From NCBI RefSeq assembly GCF_014898815.1, contig NW_026515549.1, positions 744,001-808,000 of the forward strand: a stretch of 64,000 bases of DNA. The letters are read 5' to 3'. A model generated the notes under the pieces. That model was not told the origin of the DNA. It saw only the letters and a program-made list of their open reading frames with translations, and did no database searches. Below are positions 47,022 to 58,927 of the stretch, in pieces (positions within the stretch are counted from its first letter, which is position 1; each line of letters opens with the position of its first letter). Made by a program: the position numbers and the translations under genes. The stretch is from Panonychus citri (taxonomy: Eukaryota; Arthropoda; Arachnida; Trombidiformes; Tetranychidae).

Positions 47022-47616
47022 ATCTTTGATTTAATATTATAACTAATAAAATCTAAATTCGATTGACAATAACAATCATTCATTCATCGATATTTTCCTT
47101 CACCATCATAAAATTATATTTCGCAATTGATTAACTTATTAACCACAATTCTTCATTTTCTAATTTCTCTATGAAAGTTCTGTAATACGAATCCCAATCG
47201 TTAGATGGCAGTTTTGCTATCGGAAATTTTCATTTGAAAATAATGATCAATGATTCAAGATCACCAGAGCTTCTGAACATTTTGAGGTTTTTCCTCCTTT
47301 CTTATCATCACAAGGAATCAAATACTCTTGGCTTAAATTAACTAATGGAATAAATAATTTATTTCCTCTTTAAATCACAATAGTTGGTAATTTAATAACT
47401 CATTTAACAAACAAGGAAAAACTTAGTTAAATCAATTGAGGGACTAAATTGTCAATCTCTCAATTTTCAAACTATTGGTGAGCTTGTATTTAGAAAAGGC
47501 TTAAGTCAATTTGATTTGATAAACGAAATTGTTACATTGATCGTTTTTGCGTCTTCGCTGTAAATTCAGTTTTGTGCTACTTTCAATTGTGATAGGAAAT
47601 TGATCGTTGTGACATT

Positions 47617-48413
47617 ATGGTCTTCACGATTCTAAGTCCATTCATCCCATGGGACCCAAAGTTCTGGACTGAATGGCATGAAAAGAATTGGATCCTCTCG
47701 GTTACAGCTGTCATAATTTACGTTATGTCTGTGCGAATCGGCGCTAGTCACATGGCCAAATGTTCACCTTTCGACCTGAAAAGCCTTTGGCTCTTTGGAA
47801 CGCTGGTTTAGCTCTCTTTTCAATCCTTGGAACTTGGGTAACTGGATCGGAGATGATAGAAGTTTTATCGACCAAAGGTTTCTACGATTCCGTTTGTAAC
47901 AATAGTTATATTTCCAATAATTGGGTTTATTTCTGGTTCTGGTTGTGGACTTGGTCCAAACTTGCAGAATTTGGTGACACTGCTTTCCTTGTACTTCGCA
48001 AAAAACCATTAACTTTTCTTCATGTTTATCATCATTCGTTGACGGCATTTGTGGCCTTTTATTTTTGGCACGCTGGTTTACCAATAAATCGTTGGTGCAT
48101 CACAATGAACTTTTTTGTCCACAGTTTAATGTATACTTACTTTTCACTTACTGCCTATGGAGTTAAAATACCGAAACCTTTTGCCATCATAATAACATTG
48201 ACCCAGATAATTCAGATGATTATTGGTTGTGTTACAAGTTCCTATGTAATCTATACCATGGTTATGAGGATTCAGTGCGTCAGCTCAACTCCTCATAACA
48301 TTGGTTGTTTTTTAACTTATGTTTCGTATGCGATACTTTTTATTCATATGTTTCAATCTAAATATTTAAGAAAAAGCAAAAAAACTAAGCCAAACTCTGA
48401 GAAAATTGAGTAA
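47617..48413 (+). CDS. ELOVL fatty-acid elongase (ELOVL3/6 type), single-base frameshift
   Basis: Two overlapping frames together give one elongase of about 265 aa. The first (from ATG 47,617) encodes the N terminus WTEWHEKNWILSVTAVIIYV...SPFDLK. The second continues with KPLALWNAGLALFSILGTW, KLAEFGDTAFLVLRKKPLTF, the HVYHH catalytic box (48,021-48,035), FFVHSLMYTYFSLTAYG and a basic C-terminal ER-retention-like tail. The switch falls at an A-run, 47,779-47,782, where one A fewer than expected breaks the frame. ELOVL proteins are ER multispan condensing enzymes adding two carbons to acyl-CoA; ELOVL3/6 types act on saturated and monounsaturated C12-C16/18 chains. No intron is present. Error, pseudogene or retrocopy remain open; the histidine box and length are intact. 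Confidence 0.85.
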
Positions 48414-48909
48414 ATCCCATGTAACTTTATCTCTGGTGAAATGGAAATGTCTTGATAATTGGAATAAATGTAAAATATTCGGATTGTAAGGTTAAGGTGA
48501 TTCGAATTGAATTATAATATTTAACTTTCAGCAACTTTATTCAAATCAAAAAGTAACTGAATTCATAATCATTCATTTGACAATTTTAATTTAATTGTAA
48601 AAGTTTCCAAATGTCAGTGTTATATCAATCAAACTGAATCAGAAATCATTGGAACTGTCGAGCCATGATTTTGATCCTGATCGAATCACATGAATTAAAT
48701 TGGTTTATGTTTTTAAATTCAAAGATTTTATTTATTTCAATATTTCAACTCCATCTTTTTGTTATGATTTGTGTTGATTTCTCCATTTAAATTAATCATT
48801 TTTGTCATTGGATGGATTAGATTGATGAATTGTTTTTGTCTTGTTTTTTAAGTTAATCCAAATTTCGAGGATAATTGATCATAATTGATGATTTGATTAT
48901 TTGAGTAGA
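48414..48909. other. Convergent 3' region between elongase and transporter genes
   Basis: Short AT-rich interval holding the 3' UTRs of the two converging genes. Nothing else seen. Confidence 0.6.
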
Positions 48910-51900
48910 TTAATAAGCTGAACCAATCGACATTGAATCGGCTCCTCGAGCTCGATTATCTGTCAGATTGTCCTGATCATCGAGTGATCCCCAATTTCTT
49001 ACATTTGAATGAACTCGATTTGACTCTGGGTCCAAGGAACTGTGTTTAATCCCATAGAGAAAATAAATAATAAAACCAAAGGTCATCCAAACAATTAAAC
49101 GAAGCCAAGTTAAGGGTTGAAGGTTTGTCATTAGGGTCGCATTGAAGACGATTGAAAGGGTTGGCACGAAGGAACGAAGGGCACTTTATAACGAAGAGAT
49201 GAAGTGTTCTGCTCATGGAGAGCGATTATAGCAAATGAAAGAGCCAAAATTATGGCCAATAAAGCGATAACTCCAATCCAAATTTTATTGTGTTCGGAAG
49301 CCTAACAGTCGAGAATAAGAAGAAAAATTATTACAGAATTTGCAAAACTCTGGTGTTAACATTTTCGTAGGTCCAAGTCGATTTACGAATTGAGATTATC
49401 GATTTCAACAGTCTTCCAAACTTCATAAGATCCCAAGGTATTATAATAACTTAGTTGAACAAGAATTTTGAAATCAATTCATAGAAAATAATCTGATTTC
49501 AATCAAATAAGATGAACTTTTTTTTCTATCACCTTGTCACCAATTTTATCACTCGAGAGATTATTTTTGATATAATGATATTTCATTTGAAACATTCAAA
49601 ACAAATCTAAATTCAGCTTTGTTGAATGAGATTTTTCCCCAGGCTAATTTAATCTAATTTATCTACTTGCGTATTAATATTTTTTCAGTAAGCAATAAGA
49701 TGAATATTATGAGAAAAATTGAAAATATCTAATCTAAAATAACAGAAATAAATTTCATGTTGCGAAAATTAATTTCGCCATTATGATTACTGTTGTTCAT
49801 AAGCCATGGAAACCAAGTTTACATGTAAACCGATATTTCCCTGAACATTGAATCTTCATTAATGTAAAATGTTCAAGATTAGTTTTTTTTCTTTGTTCTT
49901 TTACCATGAAAATTTAATGTAATAACAAACAAGTTGGATGAAAATGTCAGAGTAAAAAAGGATGAAGATGATGAGAAGTGAGTTTTCTCCAGGGATGAAT
50001 TGATCTAAGATCGATTTTTTCTCTCTTCCTTTTCATCTCTTTATATTGTGTCGATTACAAGGAAAAGGTTACAGAAAGAATAAAGAAATTCAATGGAAAA
50101 TAAAAGAAGATGATTAGTATGAACTGGTTGATTTTCATTAGAATTTAGAATGATAATCAAAGAGAAAAGAAAATGATGTAATATTTAATCTAATAAATGA
50201 TTAGAATAGAAAAGCAATTGATTGATTTACGTTGAGCAATTCAATCGAATGAAACTTCACTAGTGATCCAATGGAATAAGATTCTGTTACTTAATCAATT
50301 CCATCCAATGAAACTTAACCATGTTTACTTTTATTATTTGAATTTGTTTGTCTGTAAATTTGCTTATTGCTAATAGAAAGTTAATTTAATTGATTGCTCA
50401 CCTTTATCAGGAGTGGACCAAGAGCACAAAGAAGAAATATAACCTTGACCATTATGAATACACAAATAGTGGGCATCGATCGAGGAGCATATCGAAGTAG
50501 TCGAAGTCGTGAAAAATATCCTCGAATAATTTGAAGTAAACCAGAGGAGATTGTTGAACTACTAATGGAATCACCTCTTTTCGAGAAGATGGATGATGAC
50601 AAAAAGGTATCATCATTGATTGATCGACGAGGAGATTCAGTGGACAATTCATTGAGCTCTTGTTGATCGTCGAGATCACAGGTTAATTGTTGATGAATTG
50701 GTTCCATTGGCTGATATCTATCATGAAAGGAATGAAATTCCGTTAATCTTATCCGATCATTAATAGAGAATAGAACTTTTTTTTTGTTCATTATTGAAGG
50801 AAAATCCTTTCATATTATCAATTATCGTTAATATCCAGAGGGAGAAAAGACAAAGAAATTGTAACATTGAAGTTATAAAGTATTAATGACGATCATCAAT
50901 CATCTTGATCATTACATAAACTTTGATAAGTTATAACTTAAAAAATCATTAATTATAATCATAAAAAGTCAATAATCTAATTAATTGTCAGAATCTTCAT
51001 TATCAAGTTCACAACTGATTTAAATTATCATTAGGTAACTTGATGTGATTCAATTAACTTATCACTTTTTAAACTTAATTCAAATTAAATTAAGATAAAT
51101 GAACCATTAATAATCTTAATCCTTTCCTTATATTAAGATATTAAATTTGCGTATCAAGTATTAATTGTTTAAGTAATTATATGTGCATTCATTAAAGTAG
51201 TTTACACTTAATTAATCTTCCATCAAAAATTTGATCATTTTAACTTGTAATTACCTGACAATTATCACCGATGCACTGACCACAAGATAAGCCAGTAAAG
51301 TGCCAATGGACATCATTTCGACCAATGTGTTTATGTCCAAAAAGAGAGCTAAAAGTCCACCGATTGATGCAAAGAAATACATTGCATACAAAGGTATTTG
51401 TGTCTTTTCATTGACCTTTGACATCCATGAAAACAATAGTCCATCATCGGCCATCGAGTAAACGATTCGTGTGAGCGCATACATGGTCCCCATGAGAACG
51501 GTGACCATACCACAAGAAGCACCGATAATGACCAGCGTTTTGGCCCAACCAGCACCGACTCTACCAAGAGCATCAGGTAAACCAGATTCATCATTAATCT
51601 CAGAAAAGGGAACCATTAATGTGAGAACAGCTGAAACTCCAACATATGCTATTGTAGCAAAAGCCATTGAGATCATGGTTGCGATTGGAATTGATCGTTG
51701 GGGATCTTTAGCTTCTTCACCTGAAGTGGCGATCGAATCGAAACCGATGAAAGCATAAAAACACGAAGCTGAAGCGGCGAAAACACCTTTCCATCCGAAA
51801 GGCATAAAACCCGCATCAGGGATCGACCAATTTGTACTATCAGCGAAATAACTTCCAACCACGATTATGATCAAAATGATTATTATATTGATCAACGAGA

Positions 51901-52598
51901 AGAGGTTGTTGATATAAGAAGTGGCTCTCACACCGCAAGTAAGAAAAACAACAAACACAGTGACGATTGCGCTCGCAAACAGATCAATATGTTGGGAGAT
52001 CAAATTCAAACCAATGGTACCAGAGATAAAGGATAGTGTATATTCACGAATCACTCCACCGAGGAGGGAATCAATATATGCAGAACAAGCTCTATGGAGG
52101 AAAAGAAATCACAAAATTGATTGAAAATAGCGAATCGAGTAAATCGAAAGTGGTTGAAAATTGTTCTTACCGACTCACAACTGCAACACCGATCAAATTT
52201 TCCATGACCATATTCCAGCCCACTGTAAATGCCCAGAACTCACCAAGGACTAGATAAGTGTAAGAATAAGCTGAACCGGCCCTTGGGAAACGAACACTGA
52301 ATTCAGCATAACATAAAGCCGCAAGAAGAGAGGCAAATCCAGAGATAATATAAGCGACAACAATAGCTGGTCCAACGACCTTTTTAGCTATTGGAGCAGT
52401 TAGTACATAGACACCAGAACCAACCATATGACCGATGCCCAGAAGGGTTATATCAAAAGTAGATAGACATCGATTCAATTGAGTCTCCAGCATATCTGAT
52501 GACCCACTGACTTGTTTGGTTCGACGAAGTTTGGACCAAGTTTCTTTAAACCAAATTTTAGAGCTCATCGTGATTCCAGTTAATCCACTTGCGTCCAT
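48910..52598 (-). CDS. Cationic amino-acid transporter (CAT, SLC7 family), 4 exons
   Basis: Exons: 52598-52171, 52091-51255, 50717-50402, 49301-48910, phases 2, 2, 0, about 657 residues if the frame is kept. The N-terminal half is a classic CAT core: LNRCLSTFDITLLGIGHMVGSGVYVLT, PAIVVAYIISGFASLLAALCYAEF, GSAYSYTYLVLGEFWAF, then SCFYAFIGFDSIATSGEEAKDPQRSIP and DINTLVEMMSIGTLLAY. About 14 spans are expected, as in CAT-1/slimfast, which import Arg, Lys and ornithine at the plasma membrane. In the last exon the frame is broken near 49,164-49,176: the frame reading RYKVPFVP must shift by one to continue TLSIVFNATLM...LRLIVWMTFGFIIYFLYGIKHS. Introns of 537 and 1100 nt flank exon 3, which carries a long Ser/Asp-rich loop. 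Confidence 0.9.
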
Positions 52599-55089
52599 GA
52601 TTAGGACAAAAATATTCGAGCTTTTAATTGAGATGTAATATCGGACTTCGTTGATTTTTTTACCTCATCACTAGATCACTAGTATCCTATTAATTTGTTG
52701 ATTCTCACTGAATAATCACAATTCATGAAATGTTATTCAAATAATATAATCACTGATTATCATGTAAATTAATTAAAAATGATGCTGATCAAATCTAAAT
52801 CACTCATTGAAAATTGATAACATCCATACGGCACAATGGATGTAAATAAGTTATTGGGTTAATTATGATGTAATCAGATTATAAGATTAATTAACCAACA
52901 ATACCGTTGATTTGATCACAATCATCACAACAATAATCACTGAAATGGTAGATTAATTTGTCTTTATTTCATCGGGTTCCAGAACTAATTATATTTTCAC
53001 GTTAATACTTCACTTGATTGTCTAGTTGATTTCGAGTTGCTGTTGCTCCTCTGATTGTGATCATGTTGTTGATTTTTTCATCATTATATTGTTACAACAA
53101 TAATAGTCATGTGTGTACACAGGCAGAAGAAAATGAGACCAACCACTATGGAAACCAATTCATTTGGAGTTTTTTTCCTTGTTATTCAGCCACTATCACT
53201 ATCATCATCTTCATCTTCATCCAGTACACGCTCATGCACTAGTTTCAGCAATATCATGTCCTTAAATCGTCATGCTCAGTGTATTTAATACCAGGGAAAA
53301 TGCTGATAAACTAATGGATATAAACTGAGTAAGAAAAACTGAACTAAAATGTAGCCTGGTTAACATTAGATATTGAATGATTTGGTTTATGGAAAAATGA
53401 AAATTCTTGATAAAATGAATTAGAAATAAGGTGAGTATAGTCATCAGAATAATCTCTTCTTTCTTTCTCCATGAATTCCAATATTTTACCAGGATTATTA
53501 TCATGAGTTGAACAAGAAAATATTTTCTCTTTTCATTCAATTTATTCTGTTGAGCATCATTCACAAGATATTAGAGTCTTTAGTTGATAAAATATTCCAT
53601 GGAAACAATGTTAAGAAGTTCAAATATTCCAATCATTTTATTATTCAGATTCTTTTAGTTCTGCAGATTAATTGTGAAAATATCTTGTGAAATTAACGAT
53701 TTATTGTTGTAATTTCTTCATAATTAAAAGTCTAATTTGATTATTGCTGTTCATTAGCGAGAATCGTTTCACATTGTTCAAATTTTTCTCAATGAAATTC
53801 TGGTTCTGAACTCATTATTCAGAGATTATCTGTTGAATCTACTGATAAGTTATCGTAATTTTTTAATATCATCCAGTTATTATTAATTTTATTTTCCAAA
53901 GCTCCAAGTAAGAGATGAATCAGATTCAAATTGTCATGTGTAGATATTCAATCAATCAGTTATACTAAAATTCTGATGAATATGAAATCTACTGTCATTA
54001 AATAATAGATATTGATCAATCTGATTGTATTTGTGTTGCATTTAGTTTAATCAGATAATTGCTCATGCGTTTGTTTTATATTCAGCATCACAATAGCACT
54101 CAACTCATTTGATTCCCTGAGGCAAAATTTATCATTCATCAACTCTTATAACTTGATTGTAACATTTCACTTTTATATTTTTATTATCTCAATTTTGCCT
54201 CATGGGAATCATGACTGTTCACCAAATAGTTGGTCAAGTATCTCTTCAATTTTTTATATACCAGAATGACCAGTCCATTAAGAATAATTTCAGATCGAAA
54301 TCTCAGTTCGATTCATTATAGCTTAATCTTTTTAACAATCGAAGTCATCGAACTAATCAGTTAACTAACTTCTCTAATGTAATCGAAAATGTCTCAATCT
54401 TTTGTCTTTCACATGATTTGGATCAAATTTGATTTCTTAGGCAATTAGAATATAAATTTTTTCATTTACCATGTAAGTCTAATTGAACTTTAGTATTAAA
54501 CTCAACACTCTGAATCTGTTGACTTTCATCATGATATTTGCATGAGAAAATTAATAAAAAAATACAGAAAGTTAATTGAATGATTATCTGATAATCTATT
54601 GACACAATGAGCCCTTCGATTGACTTGCGACTAAATTGCTAGTGGTTTCCAAACGAAATTTAAATCACTTGAATATCAGAAAAAGTTACAAAATTTAAAT
54701 TGGGTGATTTTGATTGAACTAATTTAAAAGTTACGATTTAAAGGTTACATTTTTATCAATAAAATACTTTGTTTAACATTCGTATGAATGGTTACATGGC
54801 TCAAAAGGTGAATCTTTTTACGAGATCATTATACATGTTAGACTTTTTCTCTTCAGATTTCATTTGAATACTATCATGTTGATTCATTAATTAACTGGTT
54901 TAGAAATTGGGTCAAAGGTTAAATATAAATTTTATCATATGATTGTTGTTTTAAAGATTCCAGACAAGCTAAGCGATGGCTAAGCGAAGGCTAATTTGAA
55001 CACATGTAGACTGGAAGAAGCATTTTGATAAATGCATTGGGTTGATGAATCGTTGGTTCGTTGCATTCAGTAAATTGTATAATTAACTA
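52599..55089. other. Intergenic with one fold-back element
   Basis: 2.5 kb AT-rich sequence with no supported gene. A fold-back element lies at 54,111-54,210. Frames at 53,057-53,242, 53,262-53,564 and 53,508-53,690 have no conserved features. Confidence 0.5.
54111..54210. mobile_element. Short fold-back element (MITE-like)
   Basis: Left end gattccctgaggcaaaatt (from 54,111) and the reverse complement of the right end (54,191-54,207) agree over 19 bases apart from a one-base indel, enclosing about 60 AT-rich bases. No coding capacity. Confidence 0.6.
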
Positions 55090-56933
55090 TCAATCTTCAT
55101 CATTAAGAAGAGCGAATCGATTAGTTGTTCGTAGGAGCGATGATCGTCTTTCTCCATCTTCCGTCTCTTCACTAGAATCTTCATCACTGGTTCCTTTTTC
55201 ATCTCCACCTTCAGATCCTTTCTGATTAACATCACCACTCGTTTCACATTGAATAAACCGGATTCTACTAACGTCGGCATCTTTAACGAAATTTTCACGA
55301 TTTTTAAAATAATTGGGTGGATAGAAGGTCAGGCACAAGGTTCGACCGTCTAAGGTTAATCTTAACAAGTGATTAGCAGCTCGATAGACATCAGGTCGAC
55401 CGGTTTTAGCGGTTTGATAGCCTCGAAGTACAGCCCAAGATTCACAGATATCGAAGGCTGTCCAGTGTTGACCAGACGATTCGGGGTCAATTTTCTTCAA
55501 TCTCAATATCATCGGGATATTGATTCTCGCAGCTAAAAACTGAATGACTGAATAAGGTTCACGCAATTGTGATACTGGAAAACACCCCATCAGCACTTGC
55601 ATTTGTTTCGGTGCTCGACTTGGAAAAACCAGACCAGGACAATCACACAGTTTAACATTATCGGTAAGATAAATGGTCTGAAAGTGTTTAGTGTGTCCTG
55701 GAGTTCGTGAGACACTGACCACCTTTTTGCCCATAATTGCATTCATCAGGGAGCTTTTACCGACATTTGGATGTCCAACCATTCCTATTGCAAGTTGAAC
55801 AGAAAGATAATATTAAACAACCATTTTAACGGTGCAAGGACAGACTACATACCGATGGTTAGTACTCCAGATTCATATTTTTTCCATTCATAGTAACGAT
55901 AATCTGAATGATCGACATTGACATTTGTTGCGATTTGAAAAGCACTCAACTCTTCCTCGACTGCTTCATCGTCAGAATCCAGTTCTGAGTTTCGTCTCTC
56001 TTCACTTAGAAGCTCATCATCAATTTTGTTTGACCAACTTGCCAGGTCAACTTTATCACCAACAATATCTTGTAAAACTTTAAGTAATCTTCTTGACCCT
56101 TCAGCGGCCATTTTGAATTTACCATATCGACGACCTTTATGTTTACCCCGTTCTTTCACCTTCATTCCAGCATAAGACGCGAACGGAATAACATGAAGTT
56201 TTGGAAATTTGACTTGAAAATAATGTAACCAAGCGAGAACCAAAGGAGCTTCAACCAGATCGACCTTGTTAAGAACCAGAATCATCTCTTTGTTCAGCTC
56301 ATGAACCACATAATTGTACAGAGAAGGTGGAAAATGATAAGTTGGATGTTTTATGTCAGCAATGGTTAGAACGACATCCGACATCTCGATTACTCGCCAC
56401 AATTGTCTCCATGTTTCCAAATTCATTTCGAAATAACTCAACTTGGAAAGGGAACCAAATTGAGTTTCCAGTTTTTCCAAATATTTGCGAAAATATTCAA
56501 ATTCAATTGTGTCCAACTCTTCTTTGGTCAGGTTGTAGTCTCGAACTGGCCTTTTGGGAAAGGCCAAATCATCGGATAAGAAAATTTCTTGTTCTTCAAT
56601 CTCAAGCTCGTCGGGAGAGGCCATTTTGATGGGTAACCTTGATTGAGACTTTCTCTCTTCTATTTCCGCATCAGTTTCACGATAAAAGGTAAGAGCATAT
56701 CGATTTGCATTAATAGATGGATTACTTTTCTTCTGGTAATTGATTCTCATGATCCCCTCAGAATTTAATTGTCCAGCTTCAACTTGACAATTCTCATCTC
56801 CACCTTGATTAGCAAAAGTCTCATCATCACTGTCGCTTGAATCAGATTTACGTCTTTTCCTTTCCCTTTTAGCCTTTAATTGTTGCTTCTTTTGTTTGGC
56901 ACTAAAGGGCTTCTTCCGTCCTACTTGAGGCAT
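55090..56933 (-). CDS. GNL1: GNL1-type circularly permuted GTPase (HSR1/MMR1 family)
   Basis: Two exons, 56933-55853 and 55784-55090, phase 1, 591 aa (human GNL1 607). The N terminus (RKKPFSAKQKKQQLKAKRERKRRKS) is basic and matches GNL1. G motifs come in permuted order: G4 LVLNKVDL (NKVD 222-225), then G1 GHPNVGKSSLMN (364-371), then G3 DCPGLVFP (408-411), as in the YRG/YlqF GTPases. An acidic segment (ELDSDDEAVEEEL) precedes G1, and an acidic Glu/Asp-rich tail ends the protein. Relatives work in ribosome biogenesis in nucleus and cytoplasm; GNL1's own role is less defined. The intron falls two codons before G1. No frame problems. Confidence 0.95.
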
Positions 56934-58212
56934 GATGTCATCAATGAGATGGTCAACAAAATGGCCGCAAATTCAGGTTCTTTTATATACTCTCTATGAA
57001 TAAAATATTTTCCAAATAGAGAATCAAATAACCGGTCCACAAATGAAAGGAAGCAAATTGATTCAATACAATCACAAAGGCCTAAAATATACAAGTCAAA
57101 ATCACAGAAATATTATTCCAATATACTAATGAAACGTCGATTCAATTAATCTACTTACCAACGAAAGACTAAATCACTCATTTAATTAATATGATGAATA
57201 AAAATTAAATTCAATGAATGAAGGAGGAGGAAAAAGTAAACACATGCAAAGATAAACAAAGATCAAGTCTTAACCATAAAGGGATTGATTTGAAGAGATT
57301 TTGTTGCAATCAATTGATTGGAATAAATTGGAAACAGATTAATTGTAAAATCTTTTAATAAGATTAATAAATGACTGTCACGTTAAAGAAAATATTTTAA
57401 TTAAATCAATCAAGAAGCAGAAGAAAATAAAACAAAAATGTAAACAGAAATGTCAACACAAAGGGACAGTAGTGACGCTTCATGTTCACAATGTGAATCA
57501 AATGAAATTCAAAGTTTTTTTGATAATTTGATCTGAGAAACAATTTGTTGATTAATTTAATCATTAGAAGATCGTTGTGAAAATTAACGCTAATCAATAA
57601 GATTTTAATGACTTTAAACAGACATTTGAATCTTTTTTTTGCGGTAACCCGAGAGAAAAGTTAATGCTAAGAGTTAAGATTAATTTATTAGTATTAGATT
57701 TGATTGAATGATCAAAAGTTAATGTTGATAATTAGAAATTAATTAGTAATAATAGTAGAAATAATGAAATTTCAATCTGTTCGTATTCTTAAATATCTTG
57801 TGATATTTAGGTGTATCTCTTGTTAATTATCACAATAATTACACCAGATAAACCATTTTACTTATTGATTGTGTTTAATTGTTTTAATTGATAAAATAGA
57901 TGATTACAAAAGGATTGAGTGGTGTGAACATTTAATCACCGATTCAACGTACAGGGTGCTAAGGAAGATACTCAATTGAATATTTTGTTGTTCTTATCTG
58001 ATTACAAAAGAGATTGTTTTCCCTCTGTGTGTTTATTGATCAACACTCTGTACAATTAACCGAATTTAATTACTCTCCACCAGTTCTTTGCATCGATCGC
58101 TACGATTTGATTGATCTTTGTTTGTTTAGTATTCGAGTGACACCAAAACAGTTTGGGTTACAATAAGTTCGCTCATTGTAAATTGTTCGAAACGAAACTA
58201 ATTGAAAGTACC
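56934..58212. other. Intergenic; upstream of DM9 array
   Basis: AT-rich. The part from about 57,640 on recurs upstream of the other DM9 copies (taattagtaataatagtag..., tgtttaattgttttaattgat, caccgattcaacgtacagg), so it belongs to the repeated unit. It contains the inverted-repeat element at 57,949-58,053. Confidence 0.6.
57949..58053. repeat. Promoter-embedded inverted-repeat element, DM9 copy A
   Basis: Begins gtacagggtgct and ends with the imperfect inverted counterpart acactctgtac, about 105 bp, 160 bases before the start codon. Equivalent elements occur at 59,920-60,025 and 61,267-61,400. Confidence 0.6.
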
Positions 58213-58927
58213 ATGGATCGAATCACAAGTTTATATTCACGATTAACGAAAACTCATTTCATAGGAATTGGAGTAACTCTTTTATTAGCAACTGCGATTT
58301 GTGTCGGAGTTTTAGTGACTCGTCGTAGTGGTTCATCTTCAACACTTTCGCCGTCATTTCAACACTTTAAAGGTGAGTTGACAATTTTTTGATTTTCGAT
58401 TCGATTAAGTGTAACTCGATAATTTTACAGAAAAATTGGCGAAAATCGATCATGCGGTTCAATGGGTAAAATATAACAGCGAAAATGTAACTTTGACCAA
58501 TGCTTTTGACGGCGGCAGCGATGAAGATTCGTCTTTGATCTACGCTTGTAGAGCTCATCATAAGAGCTCTATCACTACTGTAAGTGAAGTTATACCGGGC
58601 ACTTATTATCCAAAGACACAGAAGTGCAAATTCACTTATGGAGGAAAAGCTTTAGAAAAAGATGAATTTGAATTATTAACAACCAAAGATTCGAGTGCGT
58701 TGATTTGGTTGAAAAATTCAAACGGTGAAGTTTATAATGGTGCAATTACTGCGGGTCTAACTACTACTCATGATGAGCTAACTGTCGCGCGCGTTGAGAT
58801 CTACGGTTTTTACTATTCGATTGGAAAAATTCACGATGTATATAAATTAGCATACGTACCAGACGGAAAGACCGAATATCCTAGTCACGATTATGATGTT
58901 TTGTGTCTTAAGGATTTCGCTCTTTGA
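58213..58927 (+). CDS. Membrane-anchored DM9-domain protein, copy A
   Basis: Two exons, 58213-58372 and 58431-58927, phase 1, 218 aa. ATG 58,213 (MDRITSLYSRL) is chosen as all three sister copies share it. Exon 1 encodes a short basic N terminus and one membrane span (about 16-36, IGIGVTLLLATAICVGVLV) with no cleavage site, so a type II orientation is inferred. Exon 2 encodes two DM9 repeats (DUF3421): WVKYN...NAFDGG...LIYACRA...PGTYYPKTQKCKFTYGGKA...EFELLT, then W...NGAITAG...ELTVARV...GKIHDVYKLAYV...YDVLC. DM9 proteins in mosquitoes and molluscs act in epithelial responses and as mannose-binding lectins; the role here is unknown. AATAAA at 58,939-58,944. Confidence 0.88.

Larger units (their letters stand above)
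45742..47616. promoter_or_regulatory. Shared intergenic region between MTP and elongase genes
   Basis: 1.9 kb between two divergent lipid genes. It carries GA-rich DNA from 46,320 to 46,620, a (GA)n run at 46,399-46,419 and a longer perfect one at 46,986-47,016. No coding exon recognised. Confidence 0.45.

Noticed and set aside
47770..47790. Programmed frameshifting in the elongase
   Set aside because: No family precedent known to me and two neighbouring genes show the same defect, so an error or pseudogene is simpler.
53057..53242. 61-codon hydrophobic frame in the 52.6-55.1 kb spacer
   Set aside because: No conserved features, and AT-rich DNA readily gives such hydrophobic frames.
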